From positions 60,368 to 124,367 of the forward strand of contig NZ_JACJVO010000017.1 in the NCBI RefSeq assembly GCF_014212055.1: a DNA stretch of 64,000 nucleotides. The letters run 5' to 3'. The stretch is from Cohnella zeiphila. GTDB taxonomy: Bacteria; Bacillota; Bacilli; Paenibacillales; Paenibacillaceae. This document shows, piece by piece, positions 42,592-50,749 of the stretch (position 1 is the stretch's first letter; every line of letters begins with the position of its first letter). Below the pieces are notes generated by a model. The model was not told the DNA's origin and did no database searches. It worked only from the letters and a program-made list of their open reading frames with translations. Made by a program: the position numbers and the translations under genes.

Positions 42592-43452
42592 GTGGAAGAA
42601 CTTTATGTTCAGTATAAAGGGTTGATGTTTAAACTGGCGTACCAGTTGACCGGTTCGGCGGCAGACGCTGAGGATATCGTGCAGGATGTGTTTATCAAGC
42701 TTTATGACGTGGACCCCGATCGGTTGGCGAGACCGAAAGCCTATCTTTGCAGGATGGTGACCCGCCGCAGCATCGACCTTCTCAGATCAGCACGTAAGCG
42801 AAGGGAGCAATACTTCGGACCATGGCTACCGGAGCCTGCTCCGACCCCGGAGACGGATGAGATCGAGTCGGTTGCCCGCAGCGATTTGCTTTCGTATGCC
42901 ATGATGGTACTCCTCGAACATTTATCTCCTGCCGAACGTGCCGTATTCGTCCTTCGGGAGGCTCTTGGTTTTGAATATCCGTTCATTGCCGAGTTGCTCG
43001 ATAAAAATGAAGTGAGCTGCCGTAAAATGATGAGCAGAGCCAAAAGTAAGATGGGCATCTCGGAAAATATACCGGTATCGCACGAATCGAAGAATGAAGA
43101 ATGGGTTCGAATATTTTTAGCTGCGCTTGAGAAAGGAAATATCAATAAAGTAATGGAGCTGCTCTCGGAAGGCGTGATGATTGTCTCTGACAGCGGAGGC
43201 AAAGCGATTGCGGCTGTTCGTCCGATCCAAACACGCGAGCTTGCCGCTCGTTTCTTGCTCGGAGCGTATAGAAAAGCTCCAAAGTTTATTGGAGGGCTTG
43301 ATATCGGATTAGCGAATATGAATGGCCAGATCGGGGTTGTCGTCCGTTCCGGAAGTAAAGCGGTCGCCGTTGCTCTCCTGCACTTCGAAGGAGGAAAGTT
43401 AAGGAATCTGTACATCCAGAGAAATCCGGAAAAGCTGAAGCATATCTTATGA
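42592..43452 (+). CDS. RNA polymerase sigma factor, ECF41 type (SigJ-like)
   Basis: 286 residues from a GTG with GAGG upstream. Region 2 is LAYQLTGSAADAEDIVQDVFIKLYD, followed by KAYLCRMVTRRSIDLLRSARKRREQYFGPWLPEPAPTPE, with the ECF41 hallmark WLPEP, and region 4 is LSPAERAVFVLREALGFEYPFIAELLDKNEVSCRKMMSRAKSKM. A SnoaL-like C-terminal domain (~110 residues) follows, which in this group regulates the sigma factor in place of a separate anti-sigma factor. It is the last gene after the oxidoreductase, its expected target. Confidence 0.93.
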   Translation: MEELYVQYKGLMFKLAYQLTGSAADAEDIVQDVFIKLYDVDPDRLARPKAYLCRMVTRRSIDLLRSARKRREQYFGPWLPEPAPTPETDEIESVARSDLLSYAMMVLLEHLSPAERAVFVLREALGFEYPFIAELLDKNEVSCRKMMSRAKSKMGISENIPVSHESKNEEWVRIFLAALEKGNINKVMELLSEGVMIVSDSGGKAIAAVRPIQTRELAARFLLGAYRKAPKFIGGLDIGLANMNGQIGVVVRSGSKAVAVALLHFEGGKLRNLYIQRNPEKLKHIL

Positions 43453-43475
43453 GGTTTGAAGTCTTTCACGCTGCC

Positions 43476-43502
43476 GGCGCGCCGCTTCCCATAGGGCGCG
43501 CC
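43476..43502. terminator. GC-rich hairpin between convergent genes
   Basis: GGCGCGCC (43476-43483) is repeated at 43495-43502; being self-complementary, the two can form a stem over an 11-base loop. It separates the ECF41 gene and the hydroxylase gene. No T tract. Confidence 0.45.
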
Positions 43503-43532
43503 GCCTGTTTGACGTGCAAGAGTTCACTGAGA

Positions 43533-44123
43533 TCACCTCGACGACTCGTTCTTTTGATTCAGCTGCTGAATCTGGTGCGGCATCGAAGTCGTGCCGAACG
43601 CGATGTCGAGCGCCGGATGGGTCACTCCGTAATATCCCTCGGCATTCTTGTAGTGATGGAGCATGTGAAACTGCTTCATCCATTTACCCCACGGCGTCCT
43701 GGGGGTTATCGGCCGATGCGAAACGTAGTGCATCCATTCGTAAAAAAGTTGGTAAGCCCCGAATCCCGCCATGATTGAGCTTGCCATATGGATATTTTGA
43801 AACAGGGCGGCAAACGCAATCCCTAAACCAAGATGGTATGGAACATTGTAAGCGTTTGGGGTTAGCATGTAGCGAATATTTTTCGGATCTTTATGATGGA
43901 TATCATGCTCCCGGTACGCTTTTGGCATGATTTTGGAAAAGATACCATGAAGCGCGAAACGGTGTACCAGGTATTCGATGAAAAAAAACAGCACGATACC
44001 GCTCCCCGCAGCGGCCCATGTCCAGGACGTGTACGGCGTAAATGCCGCGGTCAGCATGTACAATATCAGCATGGCGGTGACGAACGCGATTCTTTTGTCG
44101 AACCAGAATTCCTTGACGAGCAC
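43533..44123 (-). CDS. Sterol desaturase / fatty acid hydroxylase family protein
   Basis: 196 residues. Four membrane helices and the di-iron histidine motifs EYLVHRFALHG (HxxxxH), YREHDIHHKDP (HDIHH), MHYVSHRP and FHMLHHYKNAEGYYG (HxxHH) are all present. Members hydroxylate or desaturate lipids, carotenoids or sterols; the small bacterial ones act on membrane lipids or carotenoids. It follows a shortened DedA gene by 36 bases on the same strand, so an envelope-lipid function is likely. The C-terminus is short, without a binding domain. Confidence 0.9.
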   Translation of the reverse strand: MLVKEFWFDKRIAFVTAMLILYMLTAAFTPYTSWTWAAAGSGIVLFFFIEYLVHRFALHGIFSKIMPKAYREHDIHHKDPKNIRYMLTPNAYNVPYHLGLGIAFAALFQNIHMASSIMAGFGAYQLFYEWMHYVSHRPITPRTPWGKWMKQFHMLHHYKNAEGYYGVTHPALDIAFGTTSMPHQIQQLNQKNESSR

Positions 44124-44159
44124 CTCGTTCTCCTCCTTTGAGTCAACAATCCCGTTCCG

Positions 44160-44648
44160 TTACGGGACCCGTATCGACGCCATAAACATAACCACCGCCG
44201 AACACAATGCCCCCATGAGCAGCCAATGACATTTCAGCGAAGAACTTTCGCGCTTGACGTGGATCAACCGGTTGGTCGGATCGTGCGCGACGTACCTGTA
44301 CGATAGGATGAACAAAGCGACGGCGGCGGCGTACAGCAGCGTCTCCCCGCCATAACGGGATACGGTTTCGTAGTTCTTCGGACTGAGGAAAATCCGCGGG
44401 CCGATTTTAACCAGAAACGGATATCCCAGCTTCCGTCCAATGAAGTACGTGACGGTCATGCCGACCAAGGTTCCGGCCCACGCGAGCGACAGGGCAAGCG
44501 GCCAGCTCAGCCGGCCTTCGTAAGCGAGGTAGCCGGAGAAGCCCATGACCAATTCTCCGGGAAACGGCAACGCGATGTACTCTAGCATCAGAGCGACGAA
44601 CAGCGTCAAATAACCGTATTGCTCCATCCAGACTTCAATCGTGTCCAT
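44160..44648 (-). CDS. DedA-family membrane protein, shortened and with atypical C-terminus
   Basis: 162 residues instead of ~200. The N-terminal half is ordinary DedA: YLTLFVALMLEYIALPFPGELVMGFSGYLAYEG and GTLVGMTVTYFIGRKLGYPFLVKIGPRI, up to VSRYGGETLL. After that the conserved FARFIPGVR-type segment, with the arginines needed by the family, is missing. It is replaced by a hydrophobic stretch (YAAAVALFILSYRYVAHDPTNRL) and a last helix. An internal deletion or frame change after residue ~100 is the simplest explanation. It may be non-functional as a DedA flippase. Confidence 0.75.
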   Translation of the reverse strand: MDTIEVWMEQYGYLTLFVALMLEYIALPFPGELVMGFSGYLAYEGRLSWPLALSLAWAGTLVGMTVTYFIGRKLGYPFLVKIGPRIFLSPKNYETVSRYGGETLLYAAAVALFILSYRYVAHDPTNRLIHVKRESSSLKCHWLLMGALCSAVVMFMASIRVP

Positions 44649-44789
44649 ATGGGATTACCTGCCATTCCATTCCGGCTGTGCCTTTATTCTAATCCGTGAT
44701 GGCGCCTCGATACACCATCGGAGGGCCGGTTATGACATGGACTTAAGCCTGGGGTCATGGTAACTGGCCGGGTTATTCGAATCTATTTG

Positions 44790-44821
44790 TTGACATTGAC
44801 ACAGTGTCAACCTTTTAAGAT
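44790..44821 (+). promoter_or_regulatory. MerR-type promoter with a stretched spacer and central dyad
   Basis: TTGACA (44790-44795) and TAAGAT (44816-44821) are separated by 20 bases containing the palindrome TTGACACAGTGTCAA (44796-44810). An over-long spacer holding a dyad is diagnostic of MerR-family activation. The MerR gene at 45816-46247 is the obvious candidate. Confidence 0.75.
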
Positions 44822-44848
44822 AAGGGGGAAAGGAGATGAGGTATCCGA

Positions 44849-45772
44849 ATGAAAGAAAATGAGCAAAGCGTAAGCAATAGTTGGAACCCATGGAACGTTA
44901 TCCATCCGCCAGTGAGCGTCATCGGCTTAGGCATGATGGGTTCGGCTCTTGCCCAAACATTCCTGAAGGAAGGACATCAGACGACCGTCTGGAATCGTAC
45001 GGCAGGCAAAGCTGATGCGCTTAGGAAGCAGGGAGCGAAAGTCGCGAGCACGGTGAACGAAGCGATCGCGGCGAGTCCGATGGTGGCGATCTGCGTGCTG
45101 GATTACGGTACCGTACACGAGATCCTGGAGGAATCGGGCGAGATCTTGGCCGGCCGGGCGATCGTAAACCTCACCAACGGCACCCCGGCACAAGCCCGTC
45201 GAACAGCCGCTTGGGTAGCCGGCCGGGGCGCCGAATATCTGGATGGCGGGATCATGGCTGTTCCACAGATGATCGGCACCACCGGCGCACTTGTGCTGTA
45301 CAGCGGATCCGAGAAGGTTTTCCAAACCTGCCAACCGACGCTGAAGGGGCTCGGGACCGCGAATTTTCTTGGCGAAGACCCAGGCTTGGCGCCTTTATAT
45401 GATTTGGCGCTGCTAAGCGCCATGTACGGGATGTTCGGCGGTTTCTTCCATGCTACGGCCATGATCCGTTCGGAACAGATCAAGGCGGGAGCGTTCACGG
45501 AGCTTGCGGTTCCTTGGCTCCAGACCATGGCGGCCTCGCTGCCCCGGATGGCACAGGCGGTAGACGTGGGGGATCATCGAACGAACGTGTCTAGCCTATC
45601 TATCAACCAGACGGGATTTGTTCATTTTATTGAAGCGTGTCGAGAACTGGGAATTAGTGCTGAGCTAATGACGCCGATTCAAGAATTGATCAGCCGCGGC
45701 GTTGCGGAAGGCTACGGAACCGACGGACTTTCAAGGTTAGTTGAGCTTATCCGGAACCCGGCCTCGGTTTAA
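44849..45772 (+). CDS. NAD(P)-dependent oxidoreductase, beta-hydroxyacid dehydrogenase/imine reductase-like
   Basis: 307 residues with AAAGGAG upstream. The Rossmann start is VSVIGLGMMGSALAQTFLKEGHQTTVWNRTAGKADAL. The later segments VNLTNGTPAQARRTAAWVAGRGAEYLDGGIMAVPQMIGTTGALVLYSG and GTANFLGEDPGLAPLYDLALLSAMYGMFGGFFHA fit the imine-reductase-like group rather than classical hydroxyisobutyrate dehydrogenases, which have a catalytic Lys at the corresponding helix. It is preceded by a MerR-type promoter, so a small-molecule inducer (perhaps an amine or imine) is expected. Substrate not determined. Confidence 0.88.
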   Translation: MKENEQSVSNSWNPWNVIHPPVSVIGLGMMGSALAQTFLKEGHQTTVWNRTAGKADALRKQGAKVASTVNEAIAASPMVAICVLDYGTVHEILEESGEILAGRAIVNLTNGTPAQARRTAAWVAGRGAEYLDGGIMAVPQMIGTTGALVLYSGSEKVFQTCQPTLKGLGTANFLGEDPGLAPLYDLALLSAMYGMFGGFFHATAMIRSEQIKAGAFTELAVPWLQTMAASLPRMAQAVDVGDHRTNVSSLSINQTGFVHFIEACRELGISAELMTPIQELISRGVAEGYGTDGLSRLVELIRNPASV

Positions 45773-45815
45773 CTTACGGAGAAGATCAGGTCCGCAACAA
45801 CGTGGGCCTGGCCTT

Positions 45816-46247
45816 CTAAACCATTGTCGCTCCTATAGTTTTGCTTGATTGTTCGTCAGAACCGATCCCCGTACCCATCTTCGTTCTCCGCCGGACTCTC
45901 ATTTGTTCCATACGTTGTTCCAGCTTCTGTTGTACAGTAGTCATCGTTTGAATTTGATGGACGATCTCCGCATGCTTTTCCTCATAGGCTTCGAGCATTT
46001 CCTCGCAGAACTCATCGCTATCGTAAGCATCATAATTATCATGGCATTTCAAAATTTCAAGAATATCCTTCGTCGACATGCCGAGTTCCAAATAAATTTG
46101 AATCGTTTTGATTCGCTTGACGTCAGCCTCGTCGAATTCCCGATAATCATTATCTAAACGCCTTGCAGTCAGCAGCCTTTTCTTCTCGTAATATCTGATC
46201 GATCGGGCACTGACACCGGTCGCTTTGGATAGCTGACTTATTTTCAT
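45816..46247 (-). CDS. MerR-family transcription regulator
   Basis: 143 residues from the ATG at 46247. The winged helix is MKISQLSKATGVSARSIRYYEKKRLLTARRLDNDYREFDEADVKRIKTIQIYLELGMSTKDILEIL, followed by a dimer coiled coil (EEKHAEIVHQIQTMTTVQQKLEQRMEQM). A C-terminal tail of ~20 residues has no metal-binding Cys pattern, so it senses a small molecule or another signal. It faces the oxidoreductase gene tail to tail. The dyad promoter at 44790-44821 is its likely target. Confidence 0.92.
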   Translation of the reverse strand: MKISQLSKATGVSARSIRYYEKKRLLTARRLDNDYREFDEADVKRIKTIQIYLELGMSTKDILEILKCHDNYDAYDSDEFCEEMLEAYEEKHAEIVHQIQTMTTVQQKLEQRMEQMRVRRRTKMGTGIGSDEQSSKTIGATMV

Positions 46248-46472
46248 GAAATCGCCCCTTTTCCGTTGAGGTACGACAAATCCCATTCTATAGTAGCATC
46301 ACGGATCGAATGGATCTAGGATCCACAGAAACATGCGGATATACATGTCTGTTCTAATGCAAGGATCGAAGGGGGCTGCCGCGAAAGAGAAAATAGACGG
46401 CGGCAGGTTCAAAGAACTGCTGAAGAAGCATTTTGGCAGATGAAACGAGCGGAACCATACCCTCCTGCCCGT

Positions 46473-47276
46473 TCACTCGGCGGATATCCGGGATTTGTAG
46501 GCTGCAGGCGTTTGGCCGAGGACCGACTTGAAATCCTTAATAAAGTGCGCTTGATCGAAATAGCCGAATTGCGTCGCCAGCTCCGCCCATTGCGCGGATT
46601 CGTCTTGTTCGAGATGTTCCGCCGCTTCCTGAAGCCGAAACCGTTTGATGACCCATTTCGGGGTGACGCCGACGTACTTCCGGAACAGTCGCTGCATTTG
46701 CCGGATCGACAGTCCGGTAAGTTCGCTTAACTGCTCTACCTTCATGATACTTCGATCGTTCATTGTTTCCTGCACGATGCGCCCTGCCAGTTCCGCCTGA
46801 GGATCGCGTCTTGGCAGTCGAGTCGACAAGGCCAACTCCGCCTGTCGAGCCATCTCCGCATCGTCGCCCGCATCGAGTATGACGCTCGTCCACTCGTCGG
46901 CATCGCGGCCGAACAACTCGGACGCCGCGACCGTAGTCCCGGTCAACAGCGAGACGTTCCTCTGCCAGAACGGGTAAAAGCCGCCCGCGCGGAATCGGAC
47001 GCCGAACACTCGGCCCGCTCCGCTCAATTCGCGAACGAACGGTCGTCTCGGAATGCCGTACAGAAAGGCTCGCCTTCCTTCGTGATCGTGTTCGAATGCC
47101 AAGTGAACGTTCGGATACGATAACACCGTCTGGGTAAAAGGCGTCTCGGCGTTCAAATCGTAGCGGACGATCCAGTAATGTTCGACGAACGGTTGGAGCG
47201 GAGGGCTCGGTTCATATCGGGATAAAGAAAACTTGCCTCGTCCGGCGGCGGCATTCAAAATGCCGCGCGTAGACAT
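46473..47276 (-). CDS. AraC-family transcription regulator
   Basis: 267 residues from the ATG at 47276 (AAGGAAG eight bases upstream); a TTG at 47294, with GGAGG nine bases upstream, would add six residues. The N-terminal domain has YEPSPPLQPFVEHYWIVRYDL and VFGVRFRAGGFYPFW as in the DUF6597-type AraC group. The C-terminal AraC helices are VEQLSELTGLSIRQMQRLFRKYVGVTPKWVIKRFRLQEAAEHL and WAELATQFGYFDQAHFIKDFKSVLGQTPAAYKS. It is divergent from the VOC-domain gene and may control it. Confidence 0.9.
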   Translation of the reverse strand: MSTRGILNAAAGRGKFSLSRYEPSPPLQPFVEHYWIVRYDLNAETPFTQTVLSYPNVHLAFEHDHEGRRAFLYGIPRRPFVRELSGAGRVFGVRFRAGGFYPFWQRNVSLLTGTTVAASELFGRDADEWTSVILDAGDDAEMARQAELALSTRLPRRDPQAELAGRIVQETMNDRSIMKVEQLSELTGLSIRQMQRLFRKYVGVTPKWVIKRFRLQEAAEHLEQDESAQWAELATQFGYFDQAHFIKDFKSVLGQTPAAYKSRISAE

Positions 47277-47395
47277 CCCGTCCACTTCCTTCAAGCTAGT
47301 CAACCTCCCTGAAGCCTTCGGCGTCGCCTTTTTACAATACACCCGATCGATAGTGCTTCTATAATAGAGACTAGCAGAACGAAGGAGGAATGGAA

Positions 47396-47914
47396 ATGAC
47401 CGGTCGCAAAAACAATGAAGGGATATCCGGGCAGCACGCCACGAACGGAATGCCGAACGGATACACCTCGATTACTCCGTTTATCGTCGTGAACAATCCT
47501 GCCCAAGCGATCGCCTTTTACGAAACGGTATTTGGAGCAAAGGCAAAAAACGTGACAGAAGTCGGCGATGACGGCAACAAGATGATTGTTCATGCCGATA
47601 TTGATTTCGGGCACGGTTTTCTGCAATTGGGAGCCGCTAACCCTGCCTATCGCTTAGTTTTGCCGCCGGGAGGAGGCGATGCGTGCTATTCTTTAGGAAT
47701 CTACGTCCCCGATGCCGATCGTACTTTTTCCTTGGCCGTTGCCAACGGAGCGACCGTCAGAGAGCAGCCGGCGAACTTTGTCTCAGGAGATCGATATTGC
47801 AGTGTACTGGACCCGTTCGGAATCAGATGGTCGGTTATGACACGAATTGAGGATATCTCGGAGGAAGAAAGTTTTCGCAGGGTGGCCGAATGGAGCAAAA
47901 CGTTGGGGCAGTGA
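47396..47914 (+). CDS. VOC-family (glyoxalase/PhnB-like) protein
   Basis: 172 residues from the second ATG at 47396, six to seven bases after GAAGGAGG; the first ATG is too close to the site. The VOC fold is seen in YTSITPFIVVNNPAQAIAFYETVFGAKAKN, IDFGHGFLQLGAANPAYR, YSLGIYVPDADRTFSLAVANGATVREQP and DRYCSVLDPFGIRWSVMT. This is the PhnB-like branch, which lacks known enzymatic activity in most cases. It is divergent from an AraC gene and followed by a strong terminator. Confidence 0.88.
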   Translation: MTGRKNNEGISGQHATNGMPNGYTSITPFIVVNNPAQAIAFYETVFGAKAKNVTEVGDDGNKMIVHADIDFGHGFLQLGAANPAYRLVLPPGGGDACYSLGIYVPDADRTFSLAVANGATVREQPANFVSGDRYCSVLDPFGIRWSVMTRIEDISEEESFRRVAEWSKTLGQ

Positions 47915-47924
47915 AACCGACCAC

Positions 47925-47954
47925 AAAACACGCCAAACATGGCGTGTTTTTTTT
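47925..47954 (+). terminator. Rho-independent terminator
   Basis: AAAACACGCC-AAACAT-GGCGTGTTTT followed by more T residues. It terminates the VOC-protein transcript. Confidence 0.92.
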
Positions 47955-48041
47955 GTAATATAAGGATGCGGAAGGAAAAAGACGACACTCGTCGAAATTA
48001 ACTGCATAGTTCATGATCCATATAGATTGAGGTCGTGCCAA

Positions 48042-50573
48042 GTGATCATCAGCACCAAAATACAAGTTCCTTATGTCAATACGCCGCTCGTTCAACGCCA
48101 AGCGTTAATTCAACGTTTGCATAAGGGAATCAAGGGGAAGCTGACCCTTGTCGTCGCTCCGGCGGGATACGGAAAATCGACGTTATTAAGCGAGTGGGCC
48201 AAATCATGCGAGACGCCGGTCGCTTGGGTATCCTTGGACGCCCGCGACAACGATTTCGAGCGATTCTGGACCTACGCGATCGCCTCCGTCGACCAATCGT
48301 ATCCAAGCTTCGGAGCATCGCTTCCGCAGCATCTGAAAAATATTCAACCCGATGATTACGATGCTTTTCTATCCGCGTTGCTCGGCGAATTCACCGGGTT
48401 GCCCGGCCATCTCATCCTGGTGCTGGACGATTTCCACACGATCGATCTTCCTTCTATTAACGATGCATTAGCCTATATGCTCGATTATTTACCGGCATCC
48501 GTTCATATTGTCGTGGCAAGCCGTCATCAGCCGGATCTGCCGACGGCGCGGCTGCTGGCAAGAGGCGAGTTGTATAAACTGGCGTTAGACGATTTGCGGT
48601 TCCAAGCGGAGGAAGGAATCCGTTTTTTTCAAACCTGCATGGAGTTGCCCCTTCCCCGGGAAGACGCGGCTTTGCTCGTCGAACTGACGGAAGGGTGGGT
48701 CAGCGGCTTGCAAATGGCGGGGATTTCGATGCGCGCGAGCAGCCGTCCGTCCGATTTCATCCAAAGGTTCAAAGGCCGCCAACGCGATATCGCGAATTAT
48801 TTGTTGGAGGAAGTGTTCGGGAGGCAACCCGGGCAGGTGCGTTCGTTTTTGATGAAAACATCGGTGTTAAACCGCATGAACGAATCGCTATGCCAGGCGG
48901 TAATGGATCTCCGGGACTGCCAGGATCAATTGAAGAGGTTGGAAAACAAGCAATTGTTCGTCATTCCGCTGGACGAGCACGGGGAGTGGTACCGGTATCA
49001 CCATTTGTTCGCCGATTTTTTGCAGCAGCAGCTTCGTCTGAACGATCCTGAACAATGGGAACAAGCTCATGAACGGGCGGCAAAATGGTTTGAAGCCCAT
49101 GGATGGATCGAAGAGGCGGTGGAGCATTTCCTTGCCGGACAGCAAAGCTCGGAGGTTATCAGGATCGTTGAAAACCAGTTGCCCCTGCTGCTGCAATTGA
49201 ACCGATCCGTCCTTTATCGATGGATGACCATGCTTCCCGAATCGTTGATCGCAGACAATCCAAAGATCGAAATCTTCTATTTCTCCGTACTCATCGTTAT
49301 TGGCCAATGGCATCTTGCGAAGTCGCGAATCATGAAAATCCAGGATAAACTGTCGGAGGAGAAGTGGCAGCCTTTTGCGGGTCATGTCTACTTGGCATTC
49401 GCCAATTTCGCCATCATCCAAAAAGACGCGGCGCAAACCTCCGCCTATTTGGAACAATTCGATAAAGAGATGCCCGACGGCAACGATTATCAAATGATGG
49501 GCGGCAATACGGCGCAAGGGTCGGACTATGACCATTTCTTGTCCCACTTCAACGATTTGCAGGAAGCGGAAGCGTTCCTCATCCGTTGGATCGAGGCCTG
49601 GGAGAACAAAATCAACTATCCGTTCGTCGGCTATTTCTTCGCTTCTTATAGCGAGTTGCTGTATGAAAGGAACCTTCTTGAAGAGGCCAAATCGTTCGCC
49701 GAACGGGCAATGGAGCGGCAAGATATGCGGCCTTATGCCCGAATCATGGTTCGCGCGGCCATCAGCTTGTCGCAAGTCGAACAGGCCGAAGGACGCTTGG
49801 ATAAGGCGTTCGAGCACATCGAGAACGCCAAATCGATGATCGATTCGCCCGATCGGGCCGTGTTCGACTTGAAGCTGGAAGCTCATCTCGTCTCTTCAAA
49901 GCTAGCGCGGGCGGCGTCCGGCGACATTGGCGACTGGGCGCGAACATGCGGATTAAAGCCTGCCGATGCCGTTCCTTTTTACCGAATTCCCGAATATATC
50001 GCGTTGGCGCGCGTGCTGGAGCATGATCATCAACCGGACCAAGCCGAATTTTTGTTGGACAAACTCTTTCGCCTAACTCATAAAGAAAATCGGCTCCGGG
50101 ATAAAATCAAAGTATTGGTGAAATGGAGCATGATGGAACACAGGCGTGGGAATACGGAGGCTGCGATCGAGAAGCTGTCCGTCGCGCTTCAATTGGCGGA
50201 ACCGAACGGATACGTGCGAAGCTTCGCGGACGAGGGAGCGGGGATGGCGGAACTGCTCACGCGATACTTGCACATGAGGCAGCACCGTTTCATACGGGAA
50301 TCGAACCCTGCGTCGTTGCTCTATATCAAGAAGCTTTTGAGCGTGCTCCCCGATACGGTCGAAGGGCCAACGGCTCCGTCGGTTATGTTGACCGGCCAGC
50401 AATTGAATATTTTAAGGCTGATCGCCAAGGGGCTTACCAACAAACAAATCGCCGAACAATGCTTCGTCACTTCCGAAACCGTCAAAACCCATATCAAACA
50501 TATTTACATGAAGCTGGACGTGAACAATCGATTCCACGCGATCCGGCGCGCCAAAGAGCTCCGTTTGTTGTGA
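48042..50573 (+). CDS. LuxR-family ATP-dependent regulator (MalT-like, LAL)
   Basis: 843 residues from the GTG at 48042 (GAGGT eight bases upstream); a TTG at 48027 is less likely. Residues ~1-330 hold a STAND NTPase with Walker A VAPAGYGKSTLLSEWA and Walker B HLILVLDDFHTI. A long TPR-like helical region follows (~340-740). The C-terminal LuxR helix-turn-helix is LTGQQLNILRLIAKGLTNKQIAEQCFVTSETVKTHIKHIYMKLDVNNRFHAIRRAKEL. MalT-type proteins are activated by ATP and a small effector. Neither neighbour shows an obvious target; a strong terminator ends the gene. Confidence 0.94.
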   Translation: MIISTKIQVPYVNTPLVQRQALIQRLHKGIKGKLTLVVAPAGYGKSTLLSEWAKSCETPVAWVSLDARDNDFERFWTYAIASVDQSYPSFGASLPQHLKNIQPDDYDAFLSALLGEFTGLPGHLILVLDDFHTIDLPSINDALAYMLDYLPASVHIVVASRHQPDLPTARLLARGELYKLALDDLRFQAEEGIRFFQTCMELPLPREDAALLVELTEGWVSGLQMAGISMRASSRPSDFIQRFKGRQRDIANYLLEEVFGRQPGQVRSFLMKTSVLNRMNESLCQAVMDLRDCQDQLKRLENKQLFVIPLDEHGEWYRYHHLFADFLQQQLRLNDPEQWEQAHERAAKWFEAHGWIEEAVEHFLAGQQSSEVIRIVENQLPLLLQLNRSVLYRWMTMLPESLIADNPKIEIFYFSVLIVIGQWHLAKSRIMKIQDKLSEEKWQPFAGHVYLAFANFAIIQKDAAQTSAYLEQFDKEMPDGNDYQMMGGNTAQGSDYDHFLSHFNDLQEAEAFLIRWIEAWENKINYPFVGYFFASYSELLYERNLLEEAKSFAERAMERQDMRPYARIMVRAAISLSQVEQAEGRLDKAFEHIENAKSMIDSPDRAVFDLKLEAHLVSSKLARAASGDIGDWARTCGLKPADAVPFYRIPEYIALARVLEHDHQPDQAEFLLDKLFRLTHKENRLRDKIKVLVKWSMMEHRRGNTEAAIEKLSVALQLAEPNGYVRSFADEGAGMAELLTRYLHMRQHRFIRESNPASLLYIKKLLSVLPDTVEGPTAPSVMLTGQQLNILRLIAKGLTNKQIAEQCFVTSETVKTHIKHIYMKLDVNNRFHAIRRAKELRLL

Positions 50574-50584
50574 TGCTTCGGCAT

Positions 50585-50620
50585 ATCCCCCGACGCCATC
50601 CCCGATCGGGGGATTTTTTA
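50585..50620 (+). terminator. Rho-independent terminator
   Basis: ATCCCCCGA (50585-50593) pairs with TCGGGGGAT (50606-50614), followed by TTTTTTA. It ends the LuxR-type gene. Confidence 0.9.
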
Positions 50621-50749
50621 ATGAATGATTTCTTTATGACGGACATCTGCAGTGTCAAATGCAGCAAAGAAATGATCAAACAAAGCAAAGAGACGGCGCG
50701 GCGGCTGTAGTATAATCGGCATATAGATATCGTTGCGGGGGCCGGCGGC

